The position numbers and the translations under genes are program-made. DNA of 64,000 bases from the NCBI GenBank assembly GCA_002894665.1, contig NCRB01000006.1, positions 1-64,000 on the forward strand, given 5' to 3'. Every line of letters starts with the position of its first letter. Position 1 is the first letter of the stretch. The notes under the pieces were generated by a model that ran no database searches, was not told the DNA's origin, and saw nothing but the letters and a program-made list of their open reading frames with translations. This DNA comes from Salinivenus iranica (GTDB lineage: Bacteria > Bacteroidota > Rhodothermia > Rhodothermales > Salinibacteraceae). This document shows positions 26,100-34,909 of the stretch, piece after piece.

Positions 26100-26852
26100 A
26101 TGCTCGACGACGCCCGCAACCCCGCTGAGGTCCCGGTGGAGGACCTCCACTGTCCTGAGGACATTGATCGCTCGTTCGGCGGATGGACGCCGGAGGTGTT
26201 TTCGATGCTCGACCGGCTGCGGGCGGAGCCCCACATCGACCAGTACAAGAAAGAAAAGCCGGGCGTCACGGAGCACCTCAAAGATCCCTTCCGCCGCTAC
26301 CGGGACGATCTGGTGGTGAACTGGGTGTTGCCGAATCGGCTGGGCGTTGAGACAGAGAAGCACGTCTTCAGTCGGCTCCTCAAGAACGACTTCGGGGCAG
26401 GCGGCTGCCACGACCACCTCTGGATGTCGTTCTACCGGCCCGAGACGCGTCGCCTGGAGGACGTGCAGATCACGCATCGGGTGTCTCCGGATGGGTTTGC
26501 CGTGGGAGTGTACGTCGGGGCCCACGCCACCGACCTCCTGCAGCAGGCCAAGCGCCGCATGGCCGACGCCCCCGCCACGTACCTCGACCTCGTCAATCCC
26601 CTCCTGGAGCACGAACGCTGGCAGTTCTACACGCATCGCGGCTCGGGCTCAAACGAAACCCAGGACGTACACCCGGATCCGCTCGACGCGGTGCCCGCAA
26701 GCGTGGACGCCGCGGACGGAATCTACGTGCGGCACTACATTGGACGCGAAGAGACCCTGGCCCTCGGCCCCGAACTCGTCGATCGGGCGCTGTCCCTCGT
26801 CTTCGACGTGTGGCCGATTTATCGGTTCTATCTGGGGGGACGGGGAGGGTAG
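26100..26852 (+). CDS. Conserved-looking protein of unknown function
   Basis: A 250-residue protein with no family I can name. The ATG at 26100 is preferred over the long upstream open frame overlapping fbp. The sequence looks like a soluble mixed alpha/beta protein: a helical N-terminus (EVFSMLDRLRAEPHIDQYKK), then strands such as HDHLWMSFYRPE, DVQITHRVSPDGFAVGVYVG, HERWQFYTHRG and GIYVRHYIGRE, ending LSLVFDVWPIYRFYLGG. The pattern of a strand-rich core after a basic helix faintly recalls DUF2461 or McrB-N-like domains, but without a shared motif. It is 58 bases after fbp and may be cotranscribed with it. A repeat-containing gap follows. Confidence 0.6.
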   Translation: MLDDARNPAEVPVEDLHCPEDIDRSFGGWTPEVFSMLDRLRAEPHIDQYKKEKPGVTEHLKDPFRRYRDDLVVNWVLPNRLGVETEKHVFSRLLKNDFGAGGCHDHLWMSFYRPETRRLEDVQITHRVSPDGFAVGVYVGAHATDLLQQAKRRMADAPATYLDLVNPLLEHERWQFYTHRGSGSNETQDVHPDPLDAVPASVDAADGIYVRHYIGREETLALGPELVDRALSLVFDVWPIYRFYLGGRGG

Positions 26853-26899
26853 TGTTTGGAGGTTTTGCTTGGGGGCAGGCCCTCTCGCCTCGTTCTGTT

Positions 26900-27035
26900 G
26901 CGTATTTCGTATTGCGTATCTCGTATCCACATGTTTTTCTGAGGACAAACATTCATCGATCCTTGTGGAAAGCCTCGGACGTGATTTGATGAGCAGTGCC
27001 GGAAGACAAGGCCCCTTCCGCAATACGAAATACGC
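26900..27035. repeat. 17-bp exact inverted repeat, MITE-like spacer element
   Basis: GCGTATTTCGTATTGCG (26900-26916) and CGCAATACGAAATACGC (27019-27035) are perfect reverse complements flanking about 102 bases with no gene. The arms are built of CGTATT-type hexamers, a low-complexity pattern seen in intergenic repeats of several phyla. The unit may be a small non-autonomous element or a large hairpin; no target duplication was recognised. Confidence 0.6.
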
Positions 27036-27122
27036 ACTACTCCATTAGAAAGCCCGGCCCGCTTTGGTAGATTCACGGGCAGCGCTTGCGTTCGTCTCTT
27101 CACCTGATGCCATCCCGCATTC

Positions 27123-27923
27123 ATGTCCGACCTCGTCGAAACGAGCACCGAGTCCCAGGTCCGAACGATCCGTCTCAACCGCCCCGACAAGCGCAACGCC
27201 CTGAACGCTGATCTGGTGACCGCACTGAAGGACGCGCTCAGACAGGCGGCGGACGACGCCCCCCGCGTCCTTGTGCTCACCGGAGCGGGGACGGCCTTTT
27301 CCGCGGGAGCGGACCTGGCCGACCTGCGGGCCATGCGGGACGCCTCTCCCCGCGAGAACGAGCGGGACTCGCGCCACTTGGCAGAACTCTTTCGCCTCGT
27401 GTACCAGCACCCGAAGCCCATCATCGCAAAAGTCAACGGGCACGCCATCGGTGGGGGATGCGGGCTGGCCGCGGTGTGCGATTTTTCGGTGGTGAGCACG
27501 GAGGCAAAGCTGGGCTTCAGCGAGGTGCGCATCGGCTTCGTTCCGGCCATCGTGATGGTGTTCGTCCGGCGCAACCTGGGGGAGACCGCGGCGCGGGACC
27601 TGCTGCTGCGTGGGCGACTGGTGGGGGCGGAGGAGGCCGTCGACCAGGGGCTCTTTACGGAGGCGGTGCCGCCCGAGGACCTGGAGGCCCGTGTGGCCGA
27701 GCGCGCCGAGGAGTTGGCGACGGAGACCAGCGGCTCGGCCGTGGCCCTCACCAAGCGCATGCTCGCGCAGGTGCCCGGGATGGGCTTTGAGGAGGCGCTC
27801 GACTACGCAGTGCAGATGAACGCCTTCGCCCGCGGGACGGAGGACTGCCAGGCAGGGATTGACGCGTTCCTCCAGGACGAGGCGCCGCCGTGGGCGCGGT
27901 CCGGCACGGCGGATCAAGGCTGA
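27123..27923 (+). CDS. Enoyl-CoA hydratase/isomerase (crotonase) family protein
   Basis: A 266-residue crotonase-fold enzyme acting on an acyl-CoA thioester, with the oxyanion-hole segments GAGTAFSAGADLADL and KVNGHAIGGGCGLAAVCDF. A candidate catalytic Glu is in LGFSEVRIGFVPA, the place of the first hydratase Glu. The second hydratase Glu position reads as Ala/Ile in this stretch, which leaves open whether it is a hydratase, isomerase or another member; a methylglutaconyl-CoA hydratase-like enzyme is one option. It stands alone, with the repeat element upstream and aconitase 179 bases downstream. ATG 27123 fits the family N-terminus. Confidence 0.85.
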   Translation: MSDLVETSTESQVRTIRLNRPDKRNALNADLVTALKDALRQAADDAPRVLVLTGAGTAFSAGADLADLRAMRDASPRENERDSRHLAELFRLVYQHPKPIIAKVNGHAIGGGCGLAAVCDFSVVSTEAKLGFSEVRIGFVPAIVMVFVRRNLGETAARDLLLRGRLVGAEEAVDQGLFTEAVPPEDLEARVAERAEELATETSGSAVALTKRMLAQVPGMGFEEALDYAVQMNAFARGTEDCQAGIDAFLQDEAPPWARSGTADQG

Positions 27924-28102
27924 CGGGAGGGGGGCCTGCGCGGTACGGGGCCCGATTCGTGCGTGCGGTTGGGCCGTGCTCGGCCCGTCCGGCACGAAAT
28001 CTTTACGCGTGCCACTACCATCTTCGATCCATGGCTGTTACATTTTATCAACGGCAATGGGCCACGATTGCATTTTGCTGATTAACACCACGCTTCTACA
28101 CT

Positions 28103-30064
28103 ATGGGACAGAATGTTGCTGAAAAGCTGATCGACAGCCACCTCGTCGGGGGCTCTATGGAGACGGGGGAGGAAATCGAGCTGGAGATGGATCAGACCCT
28201 CACTCAGGACGCCACCGGCACGATGGTGATGCTGGAGTTTGAGGCGATGGGAATCCCCCGCGTCCAGACTGAGCTGTCGGCTCAGTACGTTGACCACAAC
28301 CTCATCCAGTCCGACTTCAAAAATCCGGACGACCACCTCTTCCTGCGCAGCGCCTGCAAAAAGTTTGGCGTGTGGTACAGCCGCCCGGGCAACGGCGTGA
28401 GCCACCCGGTCCACCAAGAGCGGTTCGGGAAGCCGGGCAAGACCCTCATCGGGTCGGACAGCCACTCGCCGGCGGCGGGGGCGATCGGCATGCTCGCCAT
28501 TGGCGCCGGGGGCCTCGACGTCGCGATGGCCATGGCCGGCAAGCCGTACACCATTAACATGCCCGAGGTATGGGGCGTGAAGCTGACGGGCGAGCTGCCG
28601 GACTGGGTGAGCGCCAAGGACGTGATTCTCACGATGCTGGAGCGCCACGACGTGGACGGCGGCGTGGGCCAGATCATCGAGTACTACGGTCCGGGCCTCG
28701 ACAGCCTGAGCTGCATGGACCGCCACGTGATCGCCAACATGGGCACGGAGTTGGGCGCCACCAGCACCGTCTTCCCGGCGGACGAGGAGGTTCGCGACTT
28801 CCTTCGTCGTCAGGGCCGCGAGGACGCCTTCCGCGAGATCAAGGCCGACGCCGATGCCACCTACGACGAGCACGAGGAGATCGACCTTTCCTCGCTCGAG
28901 CCCAAGATTGCGAAGCCGAGCAGCCCGGGCAACGTCGTTCCGGTGCGCGAGGTGGAAGGCCAGGAGATCTACCAGAGCTACGTAGGCTCCTCCGCCAACC
29001 CCGGCTTCCGCGACTTTGCCAGCGCCGCCGAGATTGTGGACGGTCACCAGGTGCACGACCGCGTGTCGTTCGACGTGAACCCGACGTCGCGGCAGATTCT
29101 GGAGAACCTGATGAACTCGGGCCACCTGCAGATGCTCACCCGCGCCGGCGCTCGCATCCACCAGGCCGGCTGCAACGGTTGCATTGGGATGGGGCAGGCG
29201 CCCGCCACGGGGCAAATTTCGGTCCGCACGGTGCCGCGCAACTTCCCGGGCCGTTCGGGGACGAAGGAGGATGCGGTGTATCTCGTCAGTCCCGAGACCG
29301 CCGCGGCGTCCGCCCTCACCGGCGAGATTACCGACCCGCGCGACCTAGCGGATCTCTACGACATGGAGTACCCGAACGCCCAGGAGCCGGAGACCATCAG
29401 CATCAATACCGATCAGCTGGTCGAGCCGGTGTCCGAGGAAGAGGCGAAGGGCATGGAGCTGGAGAAGGGCCCGAACGTCGTGTCGCTCCCCGAATTTGAG
29501 GAGCTGCAGGACTCGTTTGACCTTCCCGTGCTCCTGAAGGTGGGCGACGACATCTCCACCGACGAAATTATGCCGGCCGGCTCGCGCATTCTGCCGTACC
29601 GCTCCAACATTCCGAAGATTTCGGAATTTGTCTTTGAGCAGGTCGACGAGAGCTTCTTCGACCGCGCCATGGAGCATCAGGACAACGGCTTTGCCGTGGT
29701 CGGAGGCACGAACTACGGACAGGGCTCCAGTCGCGAGCACGCCGCCATCGCCCCGCGCTGGCTCGGCACGCGCGTCAAGATCGCCAAGAGCTACGCCCGG
29801 ATTCACCGGCAGAACCTGGCGAACTTCGGCATCCTGCCGCTCCTGTTCAAGGAGGAGGAGTCCTACGACAGCATCGAGCAGGGCGACACGCTCCAGTTCC
29901 GCAACCTGCGCGAACAGGTGAAGTCGGGGACGGATGTGGAGGTGACCAATGCCGAGAAGGAGGAGACCTACGTCGTGGAGCACGACCTGTCGGAACGAGA
30001 GCTCCAGATGATTCTCGAAGGGAGCCAAATCAGCGTGGTCAAGCAGGAGTTTGCTCAGGCGTAG
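28103..30064 (+). CDS. Aconitate hydratase, Aquifex-type
   Basis: A 653-residue 4Fe-4S enzyme isomerising citrate to isocitrate in the TCA cycle. The three cluster Cys are C204 (SLSCMDRH), C357 and C360 (AGCNGCIGMGQ). Other aconitase landmarks are GSDSHSPAAGAIGMLAIGAGG, TVPRNFPGRSG and NYGQGSSREHAA in the C-terminal swivel domain. At about 650 residues it is shorter than E. coli AcnA or AcnB and matches the Aquifex/Bacteroidota-type short aconitases (TIGR01342-like), which some relatives use for homoaconitate-like reactions too. It is followed by its own strong hairpin. ATG 28103 is supported by the typical MGQNVAEKL start. Confidence 0.93.
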   Translation: MGQNVAEKLIDSHLVGGSMETGEEIELEMDQTLTQDATGTMVMLEFEAMGIPRVQTELSAQYVDHNLIQSDFKNPDDHLFLRSACKKFGVWYSRPGNGVSHPVHQERFGKPGKTLIGSDSHSPAAGAIGMLAIGAGGLDVAMAMAGKPYTINMPEVWGVKLTGELPDWVSAKDVILTMLERHDVDGGVGQIIEYYGPGLDSLSCMDRHVIANMGTELGATSTVFPADEEVRDFLRRQGREDAFREIKADADATYDEHEEIDLSSLEPKIAKPSSPGNVVPVREVEGQEIYQSYVGSSANPGFRDFASAAEIVDGHQVHDRVSFDVNPTSRQILENLMNSGHLQMLTRAGARIHQAGCNGCIGMGQAPATGQISVRTVPRNFPGRSGTKEDAVYLVSPETAAASALTGEITDPRDLADLYDMEYPNAQEPETISINTDQLVEPVSEEEAKGMELEKGPNVVSLPEFEELQDSFDLPVLLKVGDDISTDEIMPAGSRILPYRSNIPKISEFVFEQVDESFFDRAMEHQDNGFAVVGGTNYGQGSSREHAAIAPRWLGTRVKIAKSYARIHRQNLANFGILPLLFKEEESYDSIEQGDTLQFRNLREQVKSGTDVEVTNAEKEETYVVEHDLSERELQMILEGSQISVVKQEFAQA

Positions 30065-30093
30065 TTCCGCCTCCATTGCCGATACGATTTGAG

Positions 30094-30119
30094 CGGGGAA
30101 GCCTTGGCGGGCTTCCCCG
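30094..30119 (+). terminator. Hairpin terminator after aconitase gene
   Basis: A perfect 10-bp stem, CGGGGAAGCC (30094-30103) and GGCTTCCCCG (30110-30119), has a six-base loop, lies 30 bases past the aconitase stop and is followed by TTCGTGTTTGG. The T-tract is weak, so termination may be partial. Confidence 0.65.
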
Positions 30120-30159
30120 TTCGTGTTTGGCCCCAGGTTTTCTGTTTTTAGCTGCGATT

Positions 30160-30990
30160 ATGCCTACGTTCGAGGTTCCGCGATCGCACCGTCCCTTCTA
30201 CGACAATTGGTGGGGGGAGCGTCGGGCGGCGGCCGATGCCCTTTGGGCGTTCCATTCGGCCCTCGTGCAGCCCACCGTTCCGGTGCCGGCGGACGACGCC
30301 GCGGCCGTAGACACGTTCTTTGACGGCGAGCGGACGCGGGCGGAGGCGGGCGAGCCCCTGCACGTCGTGTCCGAATCTGTCTGGACGGCGGCGTACGAGG
30401 CGTGTGCGGCGCAGGGACTGGATCGCACCCTCCTGGGGGCCCAGGTGGAGGCCGCACGCACCTTTGTCGGCCCCATCCGGTTTGCGACGGCGGCGCGGCT
30501 CGATACGTTCGTCCGGCTGTGGGCCGTTCCGCACGCCCGCCTGCTGGCCGGGCTGGCGGGCCTCCAGTCGTCGGCCCAGCGCCGCCAGGTCGACGAGCTG
30601 GCCCGGGGCTTCTTCCTGTTGGGGCGGCTGAGGACCCTGCCGAGAGATGCGCGGGCGAATCGGGTGTTCATCCCGACAGAGGATCTGGAGTGGGCCGGCG
30701 TGTCGGTCGAGCAGCTTCGAGAGGGAACGCAGGCCGACGAAATGCAGCGCCTGCTCTGGAAGCAAACGGTCCGCATACGGGACGCGCTTGCCCAGGGCGG
30801 GGCGCTGATGTCCGTCCTGTCGTTTCGACGATCCTACATTCTAAAATACTACTGGATGGGAGCGCTGGCCCTCCTAAACGAACTGGAGCGGCGGGATTTT
30901 GACCTGTGGTCGGCCCCGTTGTCCCTCTCCTGGTTCCGCCGCCTGCAGGTGTACCTCCAGGTGATGTTCGGGCGCACCGCTCCCGGGTAA
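30160..30990 (+). CDS. Squalene/phytoene synthase-like protein lacking Asp motifs
   Basis: A 276-residue protein with the all-helical squalene/phytoene synthase pattern. The N-terminus (FYDNWWGERRAAADALWAF) matches the FYRG..LP.ERR..LYAF region, and RDARANRVFIPTEDLEWAGV matches the second catalytic region (RD..ED..RGRVYLP.EDL..GV). However, the first DDxxD site reads HSALVQPTV and the second keeps only one Asp of its DxxxD. A head-to-head prenyl transferase should not work without these Mg-diphosphate ligands, so it is probably a non-catalytic family member or an altered enzyme. Start ATG 30160 matches the family; an in-frame ATG at 30076 would overlap the aconitase terminator hairpin. Its 3' end is 39 bases before purM. 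Confidence 0.68.
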   Translation: MPTFEVPRSHRPFYDNWWGERRAAADALWAFHSALVQPTVPVPADDAAAVDTFFDGERTRAEAGEPLHVVSESVWTAAYEACAAQGLDRTLLGAQVEAARTFVGPIRFATAARLDTFVRLWAVPHARLLAGLAGLQSSAQRRQVDELARGFFLLGRLRTLPRDARANRVFIPTEDLEWAGVSVEQLREGTQADEMQRLLWKQTVRIRDALAQGGALMSVLSFRRSYILKYYWMGALALLNELERRDFDLWSAPLSLSWFRRLQVYLQVMFGRTAPG

Positions 30991-31029
30991 GGTGAAGCCC
31001 AATCCGTTACCGAATTCAATCTTGATCCC

Positions 31030-32064
31030 ATGACGACCTATAAGGAAGCGGGCGTGGATGTAGAGGCCGGGGACGCGGCTGTCGATCGCATCCGGCCCCT
31101 CGTTCGCGACACCCACACCCCCGGCGTGCTGGCCGATATTGGCTCGTTTGGGTCGTTTTTTGAGTTGGACCTGGAGGGCCTGGATCGGCCAGTCCTCGTC
31201 TCGTCGGTGGACGGGGTGGGCACGAAAGTGAAGGTGGCCCGTCGGATGGGCCGCTACGAGACAATCGGACAGGACCTCGTGAACCACTGCGTAAACGACA
31301 TTGCCGTCTGCGGGGCCCGGCCGCTGTACTTCCTGGATTACGTGGGCGTGGGCGACCTGGACCCCGACGTGGCTGAGGCCTTCGTGCGCGGCTTTGCGAC
31401 TGCCTGCAAGGAAAATGGCTGTGCGCTGGTGGGCGGCGAGATGGCCGAAATGCCGGATGTGTACGGCGACGACAATTTTGACCTGGTCGGGGCCATCACG
31501 GGGGTCGTCGACAAAGAGCAGATCCTGGACGGGGCGGCGGTCGCCCCGGGCGATGTGCTCCTTGGGGTGCCCTCGACGGGCATCCACACGAACGGCTACA
31601 CGCTCGCCCGTTCGGTGCTCCTGGACCGCTATTCGGTGGACGACCGACCGGCGGCCCTTGACGGCGAGACCGTCGGGGAGGCGCTCCTCCGCGTCCACCG
31701 GTCGTATCTCGCGACGATTCGAGCGCTCATAGAGAACTCTCTCGTGCACGGATGCGCCCACATCACGGGCGGGGGCCTGCCCGGAAATCTCCGACGCATT
31801 CTGCCGGACGGGTGTGCCGCCGAGGTGGATTATGCGGCGTGGGAGCGGCCGCCCGTGTTTGACTTGATTCAGCGGGAGGGCACCGTGCCCGAGGACGACA
31901 TGCGCCGAACGTTTAACCTGGGCATCGGCCTCGTCGCGGCGGTGTCCCCGCAACAGGCGGAGGTCGCCCGTCGGGTCTGCCGGGAACAGGGAGACGAAGT
32001 GATTGAGATTGGTCGAGTGGTGTCGACGGACGCCTCCGCGGCGCCGTCCCCCGACGCGGGATGA
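31030..32064 (+). CDS. purM: Phosphoribosylformylglycinamidine cyclo-ligase (AIRS)
   Basis: A 344-residue ATP-dependent enzyme converting FGAM to AIR, step 5 of purine synthesis. The start MTTYKEAGVDVEAGD, the SSVDGVGTKVKVA loop, VNHCVNDIAVCGARPLYFLDY and the ATP-binding VGGEMAEMP are all diagnostic, and the C-terminal HITGGGLPGNLRRILPDG domain is complete. Length matches the family. It is on the same strand as the phytoene-synthase-like gene 39 bases upstream, and 128 bases before plsY. No other pur genes except purD are in the window. Confidence 0.97.
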   Translation: MTTYKEAGVDVEAGDAAVDRIRPLVRDTHTPGVLADIGSFGSFFELDLEGLDRPVLVSSVDGVGTKVKVARRMGRYETIGQDLVNHCVNDIAVCGARPLYFLDYVGVGDLDPDVAEAFVRGFATACKENGCALVGGEMAEMPDVYGDDNFDLVGAITGVVDKEQILDGAAVAPGDVLLGVPSTGIHTNGYTLARSVLLDRYSVDDRPAALDGETVGEALLRVHRSYLATIRALIENSLVHGCAHITGGGLPGNLRRILPDGCAAEVDYAAWERPPVFDLIQREGTVPEDDMRRTFNLGIGLVAAVSPQQAEVARRVCREQGDEVIEIGRVVSTDASAAPSPDAG

Positions 32065-32191
32065 GCCATCCCCAGAACCGGAACATCTGGCGCCGGGGGA
32101 AGGGTAGGAGAGTGCAGTCCTCCAGTAGTCACTGTGGAAAAACGCCCCGCATGACTGTCGTTCTCTTTGCTCAAGACGCGCCAGTGCCGCC

Positions 32192-32878
32192 ATGTTGTCG
32201 CTCCTGGTGATCCTCCTGATCAGCTACTTCCTGGGCTCCATTCCGGGCGCCCTCTGGTCGAGCAAGGCCCTGTACGGGGTCGACATTCGCCAGTATGGAA
32301 GTCACAACGCCGGGGCCACGAATGCCTTTCGGGTGGTGGGGTGGCCCGCCGGGGTGCTCGCCACGATTGTCGACATGGGGAAGGGATACTTGTCTGCGGG
32401 GATCGTTGCCTCCTACGTCCGCATCGATCCCCTGCCGGCCCTCAGCGTCTTCGGGTGGGAGGCGCCGGTGCTCGTCGGGTTGCTCGCGGGGCTGGCGGCC
32501 ATCGTGGGCCACATGTATCCGATCTTCGCCCGGTTTGAAGGGGGGAAAGGAGTGAATACGGCGGCGGGCATCCTGCTGGCGCTCACGCCGCTGACCATGC
32601 TGTACACGATGGCAGTGTTTGCGGCCGTTCTCCTGTCCTCGCGCTACGTCTCACTCGCCTCCATCACGTCGGCGATCGCGTTTCCGACGCTCGTCGCGAT
32701 TCGCAAGTACGGGATGGGGGCCGACCTCGACGGAAGCCTTCTGGTCATTGGGCTTCTCATTGGGACCGCCATCATTGTGGCGCACCGGTCCAACATTCGT
32801 CGCCTACTCCGGGGCAACGAGAACCGAGTAAGTTCTTTTCGGCCCGCACAGGGAATGCTGGGCCGGGGAGAGATCTGA
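32192..32878 (+). CDS. plsY: Acyl-phosphate:glycerol-3-phosphate acyltransferase PlsY
   Basis: A 228-residue inner-membrane enzyme transferring an acyl group from acyl phosphate to sn-glycerol-3-phosphate, the first step of phosphatidic acid synthesis. The three PlsY loops are visible: GSIPGALWSSKALYG then DIRQYGSHNAGATNAFR (first), the GHMYPIFARFEGGKGVNTAAG segment with GKGVxTxxG (second), and HRSNIRRLLRGNENR near the C-terminus (third). Hydrophobic segments between them fit five membrane helices. It is 53 bases before the second gpsA, so substrate and enzyme genes are together, a common arrangement. Confidence 0.96.
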   Translation: MLSLLVILLISYFLGSIPGALWSSKALYGVDIRQYGSHNAGATNAFRVVGWPAGVLATIVDMGKGYLSAGIVASYVRIDPLPALSVFGWEAPVLVGLLAGLAAIVGHMYPIFARFEGGKGVNTAAGILLALTPLTMLYTMAVFAAVLLSSRYVSLASITSAIAFPTLVAIRKYGMGADLDGSLLVIGLLIGTAIIVAHRSNIRRLLRGNENRVSSFRPAQGMLGRGEI

Positions 32879-32931
32879 GACCTGTCAGGGCGTAGGGGCC
32901 TCCACTGTCGTGTGACTGTATCACTCTGCTC

Positions 32932-33966
32932 ATGTCGTCGCTCACCCTTTTTGGTGCGGGCAGTTGGGGGACTGCGCTGGCCGTACACCTGGCGTCCGCC
33001 GGTCGGGAGGTGACCCTGTGGGCGCGCCGTCCGGAGGCCGCCCAGCAGTTGCGTCGCACGCGCCGCAATCCGTCCTACCTTCCGGAGATCGACCTTCCCT
33101 CGTCCGTCCGCGTGACGTCGGACTTGGAAGCGGCCGCGGGGGCCTCCGACGTCTGGGCGCTCGCCGTGCCGTCACAGAACCTGCGATCGGTGGCGGAGCG
33201 CCTGCGTCCCTTTACGCACTCCGAGGTTGCGGTCGTCTCCCTGGCGAAGGGCATCGAAAACGACACCCTCTGCACGATGTCGCAGGTGCTTGACGAGGTG
33301 CTGGCGTCGGTGCCCCCCGCCCAGATCGGCGTCCTGTACGGGCCCAGCCACGCGGAGGAGGTCGCCGAGGGGCGCCCCACCACCGTTGTGGCCGCGGCCC
33401 CCGACGACGCCGTGGCCCAGCGTATCCAGCGGGTCTTCATGACCGAACGGCTCCGTGTGTACGTCAACACCGACGTGATTGGGGTGGAGATTGGCGGGTC
33501 GGCGAAAAATGTGCTCGCCATCGCCGCGGGCATTGGCGACGGGGTGGGCTACGGGGACAACGCCAAGGCGGCTCTCATTACGCGTGGCATTACGGAAATC
33601 CGCCGGCTGGGGCGCGCCCTGGGGGCCCGGTCGGAGACGTTTGCCGGGCTGGCCGGAATGGGGGACCTCATCGTGACCTGCATGAGTGCCCATAGCCGGA
33701 ACCGCTACCTCGGCGAACAGATTGGGCAGGGGCGCTCGCTCCCGGACGTGGTCGACAGCATGGACATGGTGGCGGAGGGCGTGCGCACCACGCAGTCGAT
33801 CCACGATTTGGCCCAACGACACGACATCGAGATGCCCATTACGGAGGCCGTCTACTCCGTTCTCTTCCAGGGCCGTCGGCCCCAGGCCATGGTGGAAGAG
33901 CTCATGACGCGGTCCGCGAAGCGAGAGCACTGGCTGCCCGAGGGGCTGGGGGAACAGACGAGGTAG
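32932..33966 (+). CDS. gpsA: NAD(P)-dependent glycerol-3-phosphate dehydrogenase, copy 2
   Basis: A 344-residue paralogue of the enzyme at 23,830, beginning LTLFGAGSWGTALAVHLASAG and keeping SLAKGIENDTL, GPSHAEEVAEGRPTT and GSAKNVLAIAAGIGDGVGYG with the catalytic Lys. Placed directly after plsY, it is the likely source of sn-glycerol-3-phosphate for phospholipid synthesis. Sequence agreement with copy 1 is very high, including the C-terminal MTRSAKREHWLPE, which points to duplication within this lineage rather than separate origins. Confidence 0.95.
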   Translation: MSSLTLFGAGSWGTALAVHLASAGREVTLWARRPEAAQQLRRTRRNPSYLPEIDLPSSVRVTSDLEAAAGASDVWALAVPSQNLRSVAERLRPFTHSEVAVVSLAKGIENDTLCTMSQVLDEVLASVPPAQIGVLYGPSHAEEVAEGRPTTVVAAAPDDAVAQRIQRVFMTERLRVYVNTDVIGVEIGGSAKNVLAIAAGIGDGVGYGDNAKAALITRGITEIRRLGRALGARSETFAGLAGMGDLIVTCMSAHSRNRYLGEQIGQGRSLPDVVDSMDMVAEGVRTTQSIHDLAQRHDIEMPITEAVYSVLFQGRRPQAMVEELMTRSAKREHWLPEGLGEQTR

Positions 33967-34019
33967 CGTGTGCCGGACGGGTGGGACCGTGTCCTCGTTC
34001 TCCGCGTTTGCCGAACACT

Positions 34020-34667
34020 ATGACTCTGCGAGAACTGGAACAACTTGTGGGGCTGGGCGAAGGACTGAGTCTCGAGTTCAAGCGACAGGTGCCCCGGCCC
34101 AAGCGTATCGCGAAGGAGGTGGTCGCACTGGCCAATACCCACGGGGGGCGCATCGTGCTCGGCGTGGACGACGACGGGACGATCACGGGCGTCAACGACG
34201 CCTCGGAAGAGAAATTTCTTTTGCGCCAGGCCACCCAGAGCCACTGCGATCCCGCGGTAGAATATCGGACCGAGCGCGTGGTGGTGGGCGACCGGCGCGA
34301 CGTGCTGGTCGTCGTCGTTCCGGAAAGCGCGTCGAAGCCGCACTTTGTGATTGCCGAGTCGACAACAAACGGGGAGGGCCCGGCCTACGTGCGGGTCGAA
34401 GAGCGCAGTGTCGTGGCGAGTGACGAGACGGTTCAGCAACTCCGCAACCAGACCCCCTCCGGCGGAGTCACCTTCGAGTTCGGGGAGACGGAATCGCTGC
34501 TGATGCGCTACCTCGACGACTACGGGCGGATCACGGTCCCCCAACTAGCGCAACTCGCCGACATCTCGTCCGAGCGGGCCTCGCAGACGCTCCTCCGGCT
34601 CACCCGGGCGGACCTCCTGCACCTGCACGCGGATGGGGACGGCGATTACTTTACGCTGAGGTACTGA
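34020..34667 (+). CDS. AlbA_2 (Schlafen-AAA_4) domain protein with C-terminal winged helix
   Basis: A 215-residue protein. Residues about 10-130 form an AlbA_2/divergent AAA_4 domain, recognised by EGLSLEFKRQVPRPKRIAKEVVALANTHGGRIVLGVDDDGTITGV-type residues (the E-F-K and GG-x-I-x-x-GVDDDG signature). Residues about 150-215 resemble a winged helix (LLMRYLDDYGRITVPQLAQL, then ERASQTLLRL). Such proteins are usually putative transcriptional regulators or nucleic-acid-binding proteins; the activity of the domain in bacteria is not settled. ATG 34020 precedes TLRELEQL. It is followed by a 242-base gap before the topoisomerase genes. Confidence 0.82.
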   Translation: MTLRELEQLVGLGEGLSLEFKRQVPRPKRIAKEVVALANTHGGRIVLGVDDDGTITGVNDASEEKFLLRQATQSHCDPAVEYRTERVVVGDRRDVLVVVVPESASKPHFVIAESTTNGEGPAYVRVEERSVVASDETVQQLRNQTPSGGVTFEFGETESLLMRYLDDYGRITVPQLAQLADISSERASQTLLRLTRADLLHLHADGDGDYFTLRY

Positions 34668-34909
34668 CCGAGGAGGGGCGGGCGCGATCTCTGTTATTGC
34701 AAAGAAAAAAACCCGCCCGGAAATGACACCTGTACGGGGCGAGAAGGGGGCGCTCCCGGGACCAACGTCCCTCCTGGGTTCCCGGAAATTCGCAGCGTCT
34801 TGCGTCACCACCCCGGTGAGGTTCCCCGGAGGCGTCGTCTGGTTGTATCTCCGACCCCGTGTGAGTAAACTATGTGTGCTCTTTTAAGCTCTGTTATTGA
34901 TTCCCACCA

